From the NCBI GenBank assembly GCA_045536965.1, contig JAZSON010000012.1, positions 1 to 64,000 of the forward strand: 64,000 nt of DNA, read 5' to 3'. The stretch's first letter is position 1, and each line of letters opens with the position of its first letter. The DNA comes from UBA5448 sp045536965 (lineage in GTDB: Bacteria; Bacillota; Clostridia; Oscillospirales; SIG627). The position numbers and the translations under genes were made by a program. Below the pieces are notes generated by a model. That model was not told the DNA's origin and did no database searches. It saw nothing but the letters and a program-made list of their open reading frames with translations. Shown here one piece after another: positions 16,547 through 25,695 of this stretch.

Positions 16547-17587
16547 ATGCACGCCCACTGCAAACGGTTCGTTTTCGCAACAGTTTTACTGCTCATTTCT
16601 TTTCTGCTTGGTTGCGGCGACACCGCGCTCCCGCCCGTTTCTCCCGACCAACCGTTGGACTTGGTCTGCCCCAATGTCGGCGTAGCCGCAGAAACTGCAC
16701 CCGAAATTGCAGAAAATCTCACACCGTATTCCTTTGTTTGGATGTCCGACACCCAATTATACAGCCAAGGCAAACCAAAAAGTTACTTAAAAATAACCAA
16801 TTGGATCGTCAACAATATTGAACGTTTGAATTTACAATATGTGTTTCACACCGGCGATGTGGTACACCGCAAAAACGAACCCGAGCAATGGATCAATGCC
16901 GACAACGCCATGAAAGTGCTGGACGGCATCATCCCGTACAGCGTACTCGCAGGCAATCACGATGTCGGTTGGAAAGGCGCGGAAACCGAGTATAAAAACT
17001 ACTACTTAAAATACTTTAGCAAGGATCGATTTGAAAACAGCCAAAACCGCCGCGAATATTATAAAGACGGCATGGCAACCGCCGAATGGATCACGGTGGG
17101 AGAAACAAAGTTTCTCATCCTTGCTTTAGGGTATCATCTTCCCAACAACGGGCTTTACCAATGGGCCAATGACATCCTTGCCCAAAACCGCGACTGTATC
17201 GCCATTCTATCCACCCATGAATATCTTCATGTGGATGCTACCCATACCGATGCGGGTGAAAGGCTATTCAAAAATGTTGTAAAGAAAAACCCCAACGTGC
17301 ACATGGTCTTATGCGGTCACAATCATTACTCCAACCGTGCCATCCAACCCATCGATGACGACGGCGACGGAACGATCGACCGCAATGTGATAGAAATGAT
17401 TGCCGACTATCAAACGGTGGGCAACGGCGGCGACGGGTATATCCGCATCTTGACCATTCACGAAAGCACCCGCACCCTCGAAGTAACGACCTATTCGCCC
17501 GTTTTGGACGATTACGACTGCTATACTGATGCTCCCGATCAAGACACCTTTACCCTCTCCATCGCCGATTGGTTTGCACACCCCTAG
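16547..17587 (+). CDS. Metallophosphoesterase lipoprotein (calcineurin-like)
   Basis: A 346-residue secreted lipoprotein: a type II signal peptide with lipobox LLGC (Cys23), a short linker, then a calcineurin-type phosphoesterase. Metal-binding motifs appear in order: SDTQ (about residue 67), HTGDVVH, LAGNHDVGW, STHEY and CGHNHY. The ATG follows AGGAGG. The enzyme should sit on the outer face of the cell membrane and hydrolyse phosphomonoesters or diesters; the physiological substrate is not visible. It has its own promoter and terminator and so is a single-gene unit. Confidence 0.9.
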   Translation: MHAHCKRFVFATVLLLISFLLGCGDTALPPVSPDQPLDLVCPNVGVAAETAPEIAENLTPYSFVWMSDTQLYSQGKPKSYLKITNWIVNNIERLNLQYVFHTGDVVHRKNEPEQWINADNAMKVLDGIIPYSVLAGNHDVGWKGAETEYKNYYLKYFSKDRFENSQNRREYYKDGMATAEWITVGETKFLILALGYHLPNNGLYQWANDILAQNRDCIAILSTHEYLHVDATHTDAGERLFKNVVKKNPNVHMVLCGHNHYSNRAIQPIDDDGDGTIDRNVIEMIADYQTVGNGGDGYIRILTIHESTRTLEVTTYSPVLDDYDCYTDAPDQDTFTLSIADWFAHP

Positions 17588-17682
17588 AAGGTGTTAATAC
17601 CGGCAAAGTCCCTAAAAGTGGCACGGAGATTTAGCACCGCATTACCACTACCATTATACATGAAGGTTTAATTTTTTCATTC

Positions 17683-17715
17683 ATTTGGGGCTTGTTTTTA
17701 GCTTGCCCCTTTTTT
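17683..17715 (+). terminator. Intrinsic terminator of the metallophosphoesterase gene
   Basis: GGGGC and GCCCC flank a twelve-base loop and are followed by TTTTTT, about 100 bases after the stop. The bases between hold no gene that I can see. Confidence 0.6.
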
Positions 17716-17779
17716 GCCGCTTCGCTCGCTTTTCTTCCCCCGGTAAAACCCGGGGGTTATTTCCTCGTCTAAAGATACC

Positions 17780-17818
17780 AACAAATCCCATGCACGTTTT
17801 TCGCGCATGGGATTTGTT
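17780..17818 (-). terminator. Long perfect hairpin downstream of the isomerase-like gene
   Basis: Fourteen bases (17780-17793) pair perfectly with 17805-17818 around an eleven-base loop. It lies directly after the minus-strand stop at 17825. The T-run after it is poor, so it may work as an mRNA 3' end stabiliser as well as a terminator. A second GC-rich hairpin (CCCCCGG/CCGGGGG) lies further on near 17738-17757. Confidence 0.6.
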
Positions 17819-17824
17819 CAACCC

Positions 17825-18529
17825 TTACATCCTTGTCAGCATCCCCAAAAACGCATCCAAACATTCCTTTTGGTCGACGCCGTATTCCCACAGGGAAAAA
17901 TAGCCGTCAAACCCAAAGGCAAGAAGCGCCGAGGTACACTCTTTAATTTCGGCATTTCCCAATTCGGGCAGGGTGGGCTCACCGCCGCCGTACAACCCGT
18001 CGTGAATTCTTAAAAATTTGACGTCGTGGCGGTATTTGTTTTTATAAAGCACCGTTAAAAAGGGGTTTTTATTTTCTTTCACACACTCGAGCGGATCAAA
18101 AACAATGCCCGTCCAATCGGTGCGGTATTTACCGTACCACTCGTAGGTAAAGAGGGGATATTTTGCCCGCGGCTCAAAGAGGACGGGAATGGAACACGCC
18201 TCGGCGTAAGATGCGATGGCTTTTATGTTTTCAAGCGTTTTTTCATCCGTATCGCTCAACACGCAAAGAGAGATCTTAATGTTTTCGATGCGCAAAAGCA
18301 TGGCATTTCTGAAAATCTTTTTATACAGATCCAAGCGGTCATAGGTCACCGCAACCGTATAAAGCACGATGCGTTTACGGTTTAAAATCAAACAATTTCG
18401 CACCTCTTCGATTTCGGCAGGTGTCATCTCATAGAGAGGTTTTCCAACCACGCCGTCCTTGAGTTCGATATTGTCAATACCGAATTCGTTTTTCCCCAAA
18501 TCCTTTTGACGAATACTGAATCGATACAT
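17825..18529 (-). CDS. Xylose isomerase-like TIM-barrel protein
   Basis: A 234-residue protein that I place in the AP endonuclease 2/xylose isomerase-like barrel family because of the end pattern FLRIHDGLYGGGEPTLPELG followed by GFDGYFSLWEYG, which matches the usual His-Asp and final Glu metal ligands. The N-terminal part is less typical. It starts one base after the stop of the AAC(3)-like gene, with AGGGAAG nearby. It is the last gene of a three-gene operon with an AAC(3)-like and a GNAT-like acyltransferase, which suggests a modified sugar or aminosugar pathway, but that is inference. Confidence 0.55.
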   Translation of the reverse strand: MYRFSIRQKDLGKNEFGIDNIELKDGVVGKPLYEMTPAEIEEVRNCLILNRKRIVLYTVAVTYDRLDLYKKIFRNAMLLRIENIKISLCVLSDTDEKTLENIKAIASYAEACSIPVLFEPRAKYPLFTYEWYGKYRTDWTGIVFDPLECVKENKNPFLTVLYKNKYRHDVKFLRIHDGLYGGGEPTLPELGNAEIKECTSALLAFGFDGYFSLWEYGVDQKECLDAFLGMLTRM

Positions 18530-18530
18530 C

Positions 18531-19304
18531 TTACTTCCCTGCCTTTCTTTTTCCGACACAATGCTCGCACGCGGGATTTTCACATAGAAAGAAGAAGGGA
18601 TCCCTCTCATTTTCCGAAAGTCCCAGCGCAAACATACGCTTTACATCGATGCATTGCACCTTCGCAAGTCCCACACGCCCCTCCGCGAGCGCACCCTCGC
18701 GCCGCAAAATCGGCGTAAAGCGCAAAAAGTCGCGGTGTCCGGGCGGGAATTTCTTTATAAGCATTTTCTTGCCCTGATAATCGGGCACATAGGTTGGCAT
18801 ATCGACGGTACATTCCTCCAAGAAAGAGGCATCCGTCATATCCTCAATGGCATGCAGGGTGGTGTTTCGGTTCATATCGACACCAAACAGCACGATCTTG
18901 CCGTTCATATCCGCAAGCTTGCGATAGGGAGAGCCCTCGCCGCAGTTGGTCATGCAATTTTCGTGTCCCTCACACAGTTCTTTTGCTTTTTTACCGATGG
19001 CGGCAATCGAATGAACGGGGCGCAAACTACGCACCGCACCTGCTCTTTTCCGCAAGGTTTCGGAAATGAGCCCCACCGCCGAGGGGGATGTTTTGGCATC
19101 AAAGGGAGAATCGAACGAAAGGGTCGAAACCGCCAGCGTTCCGTTTTCCCCCAGCACTTCCAAAAAGGCATCAATCACCGCATCGGCGCCCCCCTCTACC
19201 ACACCGGGTGCAGAGAGTGCCGAATGCATAAATACCACGTCGCCCGCCTCGATCCCTATGAGCGAAAGAGATACTTTGATCTGCTCTTTTGTCACACTTC
19301 TCAT
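18531..19304 (-). CDS. AAC(3) family N-acetyltransferase-like protein
   Basis: A 257-residue protein of the aminoglycoside 3-N-acetyltransferase family (PF02522). Marks are VVFMHSALSAPGVVEGG near the start, GENGTLAVSTLSF, AVGLISETLRKR, RSLRPVHSIAAIG and FGVDMNRNTTLHAIED. Family members include resistance enzymes such as AAC(3) and many with natural aminosugar substrates such as YokD/FrbF. The chromosomal operon setting points to metabolism rather than acquired resistance. The end CENPACEHC contains extra cysteines. It would use acetyl-CoA in the cytoplasm. Confidence 0.85.
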   Translation of the reverse strand: MRSVTKEQIKVSLSLIGIEAGDVVFMHSALSAPGVVEGGADAVIDAFLEVLGENGTLAVSTLSFDSPFDAKTSPSAVGLISETLRKRAGAVRSLRPVHSIAAIGKKAKELCEGHENCMTNCGEGSPYRKLADMNGKIVLFGVDMNRNTTLHAIEDMTDASFLEECTVDMPTYVPDYQGKKMLIKKFPPGHRDFLRFTPILRREGALAEGRVGLAKVQCIDVKRMFALGLSENERDPFFFLCENPACEHCVGKRKAGK

Positions 19305-19305
19305 T

Positions 19306-20553
19306 TTAATATTCCTCCGTCAATTTACATTTTCCATCCTTCACGATGGCAATACCGCCGCCCTCATAAAAAGGATTTCCCGCAAGTACACGCGCTTTCA
19401 TGGCACGCTCAAGACGGGTGTTTTCAGGCAAATCTTCGTATTTTTCAAAGGGTCGGTGAAAAACAAAGGAAAAAATGGCTTTCCCGAGCGATTTACACGG
19501 GACACGAACATAAGGCTTTTGGAAAGAAAGAAGATTGGAGGGTTCTTCCACCACCTCTTCCATCTGCGGCGACATCATCCAACTCTGACAGGTAAGCGCC
19601 TTGAAACGAAAATGCGGAAATGCCCGCGGAATGATTTCCAGCGCCCGTTTGTAGGCATCGCGGCAAACATCGGGATGCAAACTGCCCCGACGGGGAATGT
19701 GCACGGCAAGAATGGGCTCTCCCCCGCGCAAAGACACTTCCCATTCATCGCGGGAATAATATTCTTTTTCAAGAGAAAATCTGCCGTTTTCTTTGGCAGG
19801 GTATCCCCAAAAGCCCTCTTCCGTTTCTTCAAAATCGGCTTTGACCGCACCCTCTTCGTCCTCACGCCCCGCGCTACCGAGAACGTATCCATCGCGATAA
19901 ATCGAGATGCCGTTTGCCAAAACCACCGTTTCCAAGCTTTCTTTTCTGGTCAAAGCCACATAGGGAAGGGAGTTTGGCTTCATCTGAAACCCAAGTCTGC
20001 CAATCTCCAGAATATCGTTGTCGAGATACCACTGACTCCAACCGGTAAAATATGTCGCATCAAAAAACGGACGATCGTAACTAATAGAATGAATATAGAG
20101 CGTGGTGTCCAAGGTGCGTCCTGTTGCAACAACCACATCACGCGGCACACCGCGGATCAAAAGTTCTTCAAGTCTTCTTTCCAGTACCCCGATATAGGGG
20201 AAAATGAAAACAGTATCCCACAAAAGATCGGGACCCGACACTTGAGGACACGGAATTTTATTTTCACTTCTCAACTGCTTAAAATACACCCTGTCACTGA
20301 CAAGACGGTACATCAAATTGATATAGGCGCGAACATAAGGTGACTTGCGGGCAAGAGCGGCGCCGTCTTGAACCAAAGCAAAATGCTTTTCATCGAACAA
20401 ATCATACTTCTTCTGCAATTGCTCCAAATGTTTCTTGCTCACCAAATGAAACGATGCCAAGCTTCCGTCCGCTTTCATATCTTCAAACCAAACAGGAAAC
20501 ACATCGGGATATATTTTCAGTTTCATTTTTCTTAAAAATGTCTTGAAATCCAT
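19306..20553 (-). CDS. GNAT-like acyltransferase domain protein
   Basis: A 415-residue protein matching the two-part layout of an N-terminal acyltransferase-associated domain (NAT_N) and a C-terminal GNAT-like fold (GNAT_C). The C-terminal half shows AVHIPRRGSLHPDVCRDAYKRA, FKALTCQSWMMSPQ and EPSNLLSFQKPY, which resemble that family. GAGGTG six bases before the ATG at 20553 decides the start against an upstream GTG. It is the first gene of the operon with AAC(3)-like and TIM-barrel genes, so two acyltransferase-type proteins are co-expressed. The acyl acceptor is unknown. Confidence 0.7.
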   Translation of the reverse strand: MDFKTFLRKMKLKIYPDVFPVWFEDMKADGSLASFHLVSKKHLEQLQKKYDLFDEKHFALVQDGAALARKSPYVRAYINLMYRLVSDRVYFKQLRSENKIPCPQVSGPDLLWDTVFIFPYIGVLERRLEELLIRGVPRDVVVATGRTLDTTLYIHSISYDRPFFDATYFTGWSQWYLDNDILEIGRLGFQMKPNSLPYVALTRKESLETVVLANGISIYRDGYVLGSAGREDEEGAVKADFEETEEGFWGYPAKENGRFSLEKEYYSRDEWEVSLRGGEPILAVHIPRRGSLHPDVCRDAYKRALEIIPRAFPHFRFKALTCQSWMMSPQMEEVVEEPSNLLSFQKPYVRVPCKSLGKAIFSFVFHRPFEKYEDLPENTRLERAMKARVLAGNPFYEGGGIAIVKDGKCKLTEEY

Positions 20554-20571
20554 CTTGTTCACCTCAAAAAA

Positions 20572-20600
20572 AGTGTATCATATCCCTCTGAAAAAGTCAA
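20572..20600 (-). promoter_or_regulatory. Promoter of the acyltransferase operon (20553 to 17825)
   Basis: On the minus strand TTGACT (20595-20600) and TACACT (20572-20577) are 17 bases apart. Transcription would begin about 12 bases before the ATG, giving a very short leader. Confidence 0.8.
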
Positions 20601-20674
20601 TCAAAAAGCACATAAACACCCCCTCTTCGATCATATACTCTACCAAAACAAAAAGTCGGAAAGGAGGGCGGCTC

Positions 20675-23290
20675 TTGCAAAATGCATCTGTTTTCCCCCG
20701 TGGTCTTTCTGCAAAAGAAGCGGATATTTCCCGCCGCAAACACGGAAGCAATCAACTGCGCAAACGCAAAAGAACAGGCATGTTTCAAAAATTTTTATCG
20801 GCATTTTCCGACCCCATCATCCGCATTCTGCTGGGCGCTTTGGCTATCAATTTTTTATTTTTGTTTCGCTCCTTCGATATTCTTGAAACCCTCGGAATCG
20901 TCCTTTCCATCGTTTTGGCGGCAACCGTTTCGGCGTTGTCCGAACGAGGAAGCGAACGCGCATTCGATAAGTTGCAGGAAGAAATCTCTGCCATATTCTG
21001 CCGTGTGCGACGAGATGGCAAGGTTCTTTCCCTCCCGATTGGTGAAATTGTGGTAGGCGACGTCATTCTGCTTGAAGCGGGAGAACGCATCCCTGCCGAC
21101 GGTTGTCTCTTGTCGGGAACCTTGCGCGTCGATCAATCGGCTTTAAACGGCGAAAGCCGCGAAAGCACAAAAATCCCTCGCCAATCACTCAACGTTCCCC
21201 TTTGGTCACCGCAAGACGAAACCCTCCTATTCCGCGGAAGCATGGTGGCCGAGGGGATCGGGGAAATGTGCGCATTACGGGTAGGCAACCGCACTCTCTA
21301 CGGCCGCCTATCGGATGAAATACAAGCCGAAGACAGCGAAAGCCCCCTCAAAACCCGTCTCGGAAAATTGGCAAAACAAATGAGCCGCATTGGCTATTTT
21401 TTGGCAGTCCTCGTTGCCGTTGCCTATCTTTTCAACAGCATATGTATCAACAACGGTATGAACCCCGAAAAAATTCTGCAAAAAATATCCTCCCCAACCT
21501 TCATTGCGGGTGAACTCATCCACGCCATCACCCTTGCCGTCACCGTCATTGTCGTTGCCGTCCCCGAGGGCCTCCCCATGATGATCAGCGTGGTGCTGTC
21601 GGCCAACATTCGGCGCATGCAACGGGATCATGTTTTGGTGCGTAAGCCCGTCGGTATTGAAACCGCAGGCAGTTTAAACATACTCTTTACCGATAAAACA
21701 GGTACATTAACCGAGGGAAAACTCACCCTTGAAAGCATCATTTTATCGGATGGCAACAAATACACCCCCGCAAACTTACAAAATTCTCCCCTTTTCTCTC
21801 ATATCCGCACCTCTATTTCTCTCAACAACGCCGCAGTCCTTTCAAACGGTCGCGCCATCGGAGGCAATGCCACAGACCGCGCGCTATTGACATCCCTTGG
21901 AAGCACGGGAGAAAAACCACGCAATTTCCTCCCCTTTGACAGCACAAAAAAATACTCTGCCGCCTCCGACGACCGCCACGGATACATCAAAGGAGCGCCC
22001 GAAATTCTTCTTCCCCGCATCAGCCGCGCTTATGATATGCAAGGCAACCGCGTTCCCCTAAAACTCGATATTCTCAAAGATGCCATGCGCACAGCCGCAG
22101 CAGGCGGCGGCCGCATTCTCGTTTTGGCCATGTCAGATACACCGAATGTATATGATCAAAACCTCATTTTTCTTTGCTTTGTCGTATTGAGAGATGCGCT
22201 TCGCCCCGATGCAAAAACCGCCGTCAAAAAGTTGCAAAGCGCGGGAGTGCAGGTGGTCATGATGACGGGCGACAACCGCGATACCGCAGTTTCCATTGCC
22301 AAAGAATGCGGTATTTTAAAAACCAGCGACGAGCTCGTGCTCACCTCCGACCAGCTCGCGGGGATGCAGGATGGCGAGCTGACCCGACTGCTCCCACGCC
22401 TACGGGTGATTTCCCGCGCCCTTCCCTCCGATAAAAGCCGCCTTTTGCGTCTTGCGGGACAAAACGGTCTTGTCACAGGTATGACGGGAGACGGTATCAA
22501 CGACGGGCCTGCACTCAAAGCAGCCGATGTCGGTTTTGCCATGGGAAGCGGAACCGAAATCGCCAAAGAAGCAGGCGATATTGTCATTGTCGACGACAGT
22601 TTGTCTTCGATCGCCAAAGCCGTTAAATACGGCCGCACCATCTTCAAAAGCATCCGTAAATTCATCGTATTCCAACTGACCATGAATTTGTCGGCGGTAG
22701 GTGTTCTGATTCTCTGTCCGTTTATAGGCGTGGAAACTCCCGTCACCGTTTTACAAATGCTGTGGGTCAATATGATCATGGATACCTTGGGCAGTCTGGC
22801 CTTTGCGGGCGAAGCGCCGCTGGAGCGTTCCATGCAAGAGAAACCCAAAAAGAGGGACGAAAACATTTTAAACCGCTATATGATCGTACAGATCCTTTTC
22901 ACAAGCAGCTTCACCATCGCCGTTTGCCTCTCTTTTTTCCTGCTCCCTTGGACAAGACAGCGTTTTTTTTACGGTTCCAATCCCATCTACTGTCTGACAG
23001 CCTTTTTTTCTCTTTTTATTTTCATGGGCATTTTCAACTGTTACAATGTCCGCACCTCCCGCCGCAATCTGCTTTCGGGGCTTGCAGACAACCGCTCCTT
23101 TTTATTCATCATGACGGGCATCACGATGGTACAAATCACTCTGCTCTACTTCGGCGGCTCTCTTTTCCGCACTACCCCCCTCCGCACCTCGGATTTTCTT
23201 CTCACATTGCTTTTTGCCGCCTCGGTGTTTCCGATATCATTTCTCATTAAAACGGTATTTTCGGCTAAATCAAGTAACAATCTGTACTAA
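20675..23290 (+). CDS. Calcium-transporting P-type ATPase (P2 type)
   Basis: An 871-residue P-type ATPase that pumps cations, probably Ca2+, out of the cell. The actuator loop has ALNGESRES (TGES-like), TM4 has PEGLP (297-301) as in PMCA/SERCA pumps, the phosphorylation site is DKTGT (Asp340), followed by the KGAPE nucleotide-site motif and TGDGINDGPALK (from about 604). About ten membrane helices can be placed, with the last six after residue 660. The TTG start at 20675 is preferred because AGGAGG lies seven bases upstream; the long frame from 20543 has no ribosome site. PEGLP, not PEGLPL alone, argues for Ca2+ over Mg2+, but a Mn2+ role is possible. It is a single-gene unit closed by the palindrome at 23296. 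Confidence 0.93.
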   Translation: MQNASVFPRGLSAKEADISRRKHGSNQLRKRKRTGMFQKFLSAFSDPIIRILLGALAINFLFLFRSFDILETLGIVLSIVLAATVSALSERGSERAFDKLQEEISAIFCRVRRDGKVLSLPIGEIVVGDVILLEAGERIPADGCLLSGTLRVDQSALNGESRESTKIPRQSLNVPLWSPQDETLLFRGSMVAEGIGEMCALRVGNRTLYGRLSDEIQAEDSESPLKTRLGKLAKQMSRIGYFLAVLVAVAYLFNSICINNGMNPEKILQKISSPTFIAGELIHAITLAVTVIVVAVPEGLPMMISVVLSANIRRMQRDHVLVRKPVGIETAGSLNILFTDKTGTLTEGKLTLESIILSDGNKYTPANLQNSPLFSHIRTSISLNNAAVLSNGRAIGGNATDRALLTSLGSTGEKPRNFLPFDSTKKYSAASDDRHGYIKGAPEILLPRISRAYDMQGNRVPLKLDILKDAMRTAAAGGGRILVLAMSDTPNVYDQNLIFLCFVVLRDALRPDAKTAVKKLQSAGVQVVMMTGDNRDTAVSIAKECGILKTSDELVLTSDQLAGMQDGELTRLLPRLRVISRALPSDKSRLLRLAGQNGLVTGMTGDGINDGPALKAADVGFAMGSGTEIAKEAGDIVIVDDSLSSIAKAVKYGRTIFKSIRKFIVFQLTMNLSAVGVLILCPFIGVETPVTVLQMLWVNMIMDTLGSLAFAGEAPLERSMQEKPKKRDENILNRYMIVQILFTSSFTIAVCLSFFLLPWTRQRFFYGSNPIYCLTAFFSLFIFMGIFNCYNVRTSRRNLLSGLADNRSFLFIMTGITMVQITLLYFGGSLFRTTPLRTSDFLLTLLFAASVFPISFLIKTVFSAKSSNNLY

Positions 23291-23295
23291 ACCAA

Positions 23296-23385
23296 AAGAA
23301 AAGGACAAAGAGCGTTTTTGATATAAACCCCAAAAGTTAGACACTTTTGGGGTTTATATCATTTTCGTTCTCTGTCCTTTTTCTT
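23296..23385. repeat. 90-bp compound palindrome, probable bidirectional terminator or MITE-like element
   Basis: Two nested inverted repeats share one axis. The inner one is perfect over 18 bases (23320-23337 with 23343-23360, loop of five). The outer one pairs about 23296-23314 with 23366-23385 with few mismatches. It fills nearly the whole gap between two converging genes (stops at 23290 and 23418). Size and shape would suit either a strong two-way terminator or a tiny foldback element. Confidence 0.8.
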
Positions 23386-23417
23386 AATAAGCAGTGTATT
23401 GCCGCGGCGCTTTTCTT

Positions 23418-24368
23418 TTATGCTTCAAAAAACGCCTTCAAGAATGTATGCATTCCGCCTTCAAAACAGGCCTCTGCCAAAAATTCCGTTCCTTTTTGGT
23501 CTCCCCAACTATAATAAATAATGGTTCTTCCGAGGTATTCGCAAAGCTCCATATCACTGTTGTTGATATCCAATGCAGCCTCCACACGCGCACGATCGGC
23601 GGGCGTGAGGAAGGGACTGCCGATTTTCTTATCCTCAACCTCGTCGTACATTAACACGGGATTGATCGGACTGTATTCCCAGTTTTTCAAATCTTTCGAG
23701 CGCGCCACGCAATTTGCATAGCAACGGTTCGGGTATGCTTCCAAATAGCCGACGTAATAGTAGGGATCACCCTCAAAAGCATATATAGAAGGAGAACCCG
23801 CATATCGATCCTTTTGGAAAACGCAGTCACTCGATGTCAAAGTCCAGTTTGTCAAATCGGTAGATTGTAAGAAACGGAAAGTAAAAGCCCTGCCGCACTC
23901 TTCAAGCGGCGCATTGATCTCAATAAGCAACGTGTAAACATCACCCATTTTTGCAATGTTCATATTAAAGATTTTCCATCCGGGCAGATCCACTGTGGCA
24001 TATTGCTCCCAATGAACAAGATCGCTCGAGCGATAAAACACCAGTCCATCGCTCCCCCATGTGGCGCGAGAGCCTGTCACAACGTACATCACATCGCCTT
24101 CGGCGTATGCAAATCCAAAAGTATGCCCATCTGCAAAGCAAGGTGTGTGGGTGTTGGTTCTGACATGTACAAACCGCAAACAAGGAAGATCATCCATGTT
24201 GCTCCAATCCGCCCGCGCATTTTCGGAAGTGAAGCTCTTTCTTCTTACCACTTCAAAACGATAAAGCTCGCCGCGGTAAACAAGCGGTGTGGTCTCTACA
24301 ATGTTATTGCACCCAATGGTTCCCAGTTTTCGAATAATAGGTTTTTTGGGAAATACCGATTTATCCAT
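23418..24368 (-). CDS. GH43-like five-bladed beta-propeller protein (second copy)
   Basis: A 316-residue propeller related to the gene at 1524-2471: it shares YRSSDLVHWEQ, QSTDLTNWT, RSKDLKNWEY blade motifs, the QKDRYAGSPSIY segment and a closing INNSDMELCEY motif. No signal peptide is seen. GGAAAGG lies seven bases before the ATG at 24368. It follows rlmH after 43 bases and may be the last gene of the operon that begins with an EamA transporter and galactokinase, so a role in handling galactose-containing glycans is attractive. Catalytic class and substrate are not certain. Confidence 0.7.
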   Translation of the reverse strand: MDKSVFPKKPIIRKLGTIGCNNIVETTPLVYRGELYRFEVVRRKSFTSENARADWSNMDDLPCLRFVHVRTNTHTPCFADGHTFGFAYAEGDVMYVVTGSRATWGSDGLVFYRSSDLVHWEQYATVDLPGWKIFNMNIAKMGDVYTLLIEINAPLEECGRAFTFRFLQSTDLTNWTLTSSDCVFQKDRYAGSPSIYAFEGDPYYYVGYLEAYPNRCYANCVARSKDLKNWEYSPINPVLMYDEVEDKKIGSPFLTPADRARVEAALDINNSDMELCEYLGRTIIYYSWGDQKGTEFLAEACFEGGMHTFLKAFFEA

Positions 24369-24411
24369 TTCTATACCTTTCCGATTTTTTGATGAAGTTC
24401 TTTTTAACAAT

Positions 24412-24900
24412 TCATTTATGATACGTTTTTCCTGCCGCGATGGAAAATGCGCGGTAAATCTGCTCGCTCAAAAGCACCCGCGCCAACTGATGCGGAAAGG
24501 TCATGCGGGAAAGCGAAAGCTTTTTATCACAGCTTTTCACCACCGTATCAGAAAGACCGTAGGATGAGCCGATGATAAAAGCCACCGAGGAAAACCCGCG
24601 GTGAGGCAACTCCTCCAAATAGCGCGAAAGGGAAACCGAACTCATTTCTTCCCCCTCGATATATAACGCAATGCGATGGCATCCGTGCAACTTATTTAAA
24701 ATCTCAGTAATCTGCGCGCCCTCTCGTTCCAAAGCGGCGGCAATCTCACCCGCGCTCGGCTTGTCGGACAACGGCGCTTCCTTAACAGGATGGGAAATCA
24801 CTTTGGAAAATGCCCCGATCCGTTTCTCGTATTCCTTTTGCGCTTGTTCAAAATAGGGGGCGGAAAAACCGCCGACAAAAATCAAATGCACCGGCATCAT
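24412..24900 (-). CDS. rlmH: 23S rRNA pseudouridine1915 N3-methyltransferase RlmH
   Basis: A 162-residue SPOUT methyltransferase. The knotted C-terminal half is clear: LYIEGEEMSS, FIIGSSYGLSD (SAM-binding glycine loop), KLSLSRMTFPHQLARVLLSEQIYRAFSI and the C-terminal YHK that contacts the substrate. It methylates pseudouridine 1915 of 23S rRNA in helix 69. The start overlaps the stop of walJ (ATGATG), a frequent neighbour pair in Firmicutes. Confidence 0.96.
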   Translation of the reverse strand: MMPVHLIFVGGFSAPYFEQAQKEYEKRIGAFSKVISHPVKEAPLSDKPSAGEIAAALEREGAQITEILNKLHGCHRIALYIEGEEMSSVSLSRYLEELPHRGFSSVAFIIGSSYGLSDTVVKSCDKKLSLSRMTFPHQLARVLLSEQIYRAFSIAAGKTYHK

Positions 24901-25688
24901 ACGATCTGCACCGTTTCCTTTTCTTTCGCAACGCGAAGGCATATTTTATCAAGACAGGCGCCGCATTCCGCAAGCACACTCCGCACTGTTGACAGCGCCA
25001 GTTCCTCGTGGTTGTTTTCTTTGGACAGATGAAAAAGGGTCACGTCGGTCGCACCCGCCGCAGCAAGCGCTGAAACCAATCTACCGCAATCGGCATTAGA
25101 CAAATGCCCTTTGTCGGATGCCACGCGTTGCTTTAATTGTGGAGGATAAGGGCCAACCCGCAAAAGCTCGGGGTCGTGATTGCTTTCCACGATCACCGTT
25201 TGGCACCCCGAAAGTCCACCCACGACCTCGTGGGTAATACAACCGATATCGGTAGCAATCCCCACAATATCTCCATTGGGACAAACAATCCGAAAACCCA
25301 CACTCCCCACCGCATCGTGCGGAGTCGAAAAGGGAATAAAATACACCTCACCCAGATCGTACGCCTCGCCGCTTTCCACAGTGCGCACCGCCGCGGCAAT
25401 GTTTTCGGGACGCGCCGATTCACTGTAAAGGGTAGTAGCCGTCGCAAGGGTGGTATAGATGGGAATAGAATGTTTTTTCAGCAACGTGTCCAAGCCGCCG
25501 GTATGATCGCTGTGATCATGAGTAATCAAAACGCCTTGCAGAGTGCAAACATCCTCGCCGATGGCTGCAATGGCAGCACGAATACGGGCGTACGAAATGC
25601 CGGCGTCCACCAAAAAGGCCGTTTCGCCGTACTTGATGTAAATACAATTTCCGGATGAACCGGAAGCGAGTGAATAAACCTGCAACAT
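24897..25688 (-). CDS. walJ: MBL-fold metallohydrolase, WalJ/YycJ family
   Basis: A 263-residue metallo-beta-lactamase-fold protein of the WalJ (YycJ) type: SLASGSSGNC at the N-terminus, the THDHSDHTGG zinc site near residue 56, SNHDPELL and HLSKENNH. In Firmicutes WalJ is linked to cell-wall/DNA-replication coordination and is often a neighbour of rlmH, as here. It is a 5'-3' exonuclease-like fold; its exact substrate is debated. Confidence 0.93.
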   Translation of the reverse strand: MLQVYSLASGSSGNCIYIKYGETAFLVDAGISYARIRAAIAAIGEDVCTLQGVLITHDHSDHTGGLDTLLKKHSIPIYTTLATATTLYSESARPENIAAAVRTVESGEAYDLGEVYFIPFSTPHDAVGSVGFRIVCPNGDIVGIATDIGCITHEVVGGLSGCQTVIVESNHDPELLRVGPYPPQLKQRVASDKGHLSNADCGRLVSALAAAGATDVTLFHLSKENNHEELALSTVRSVLAECGACLDKICLRVAKEKETVQIV

Positions 25689-25695
25689 ACAGACC

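Noticed and set aside
18531..19304. Acquired aminoglycoside resistance gene
   Set aside because: The family includes AAC(3) enzymes, but this copy is in a chromosomal operon with metabolic-type genes and no mobile element is near.
19066..20343. 425-codon plus-strand frame over the acyltransferase operon
   Set aside because: Antisense shadow; the minus-strand genes have promoter, ribosome sites and family motifs.
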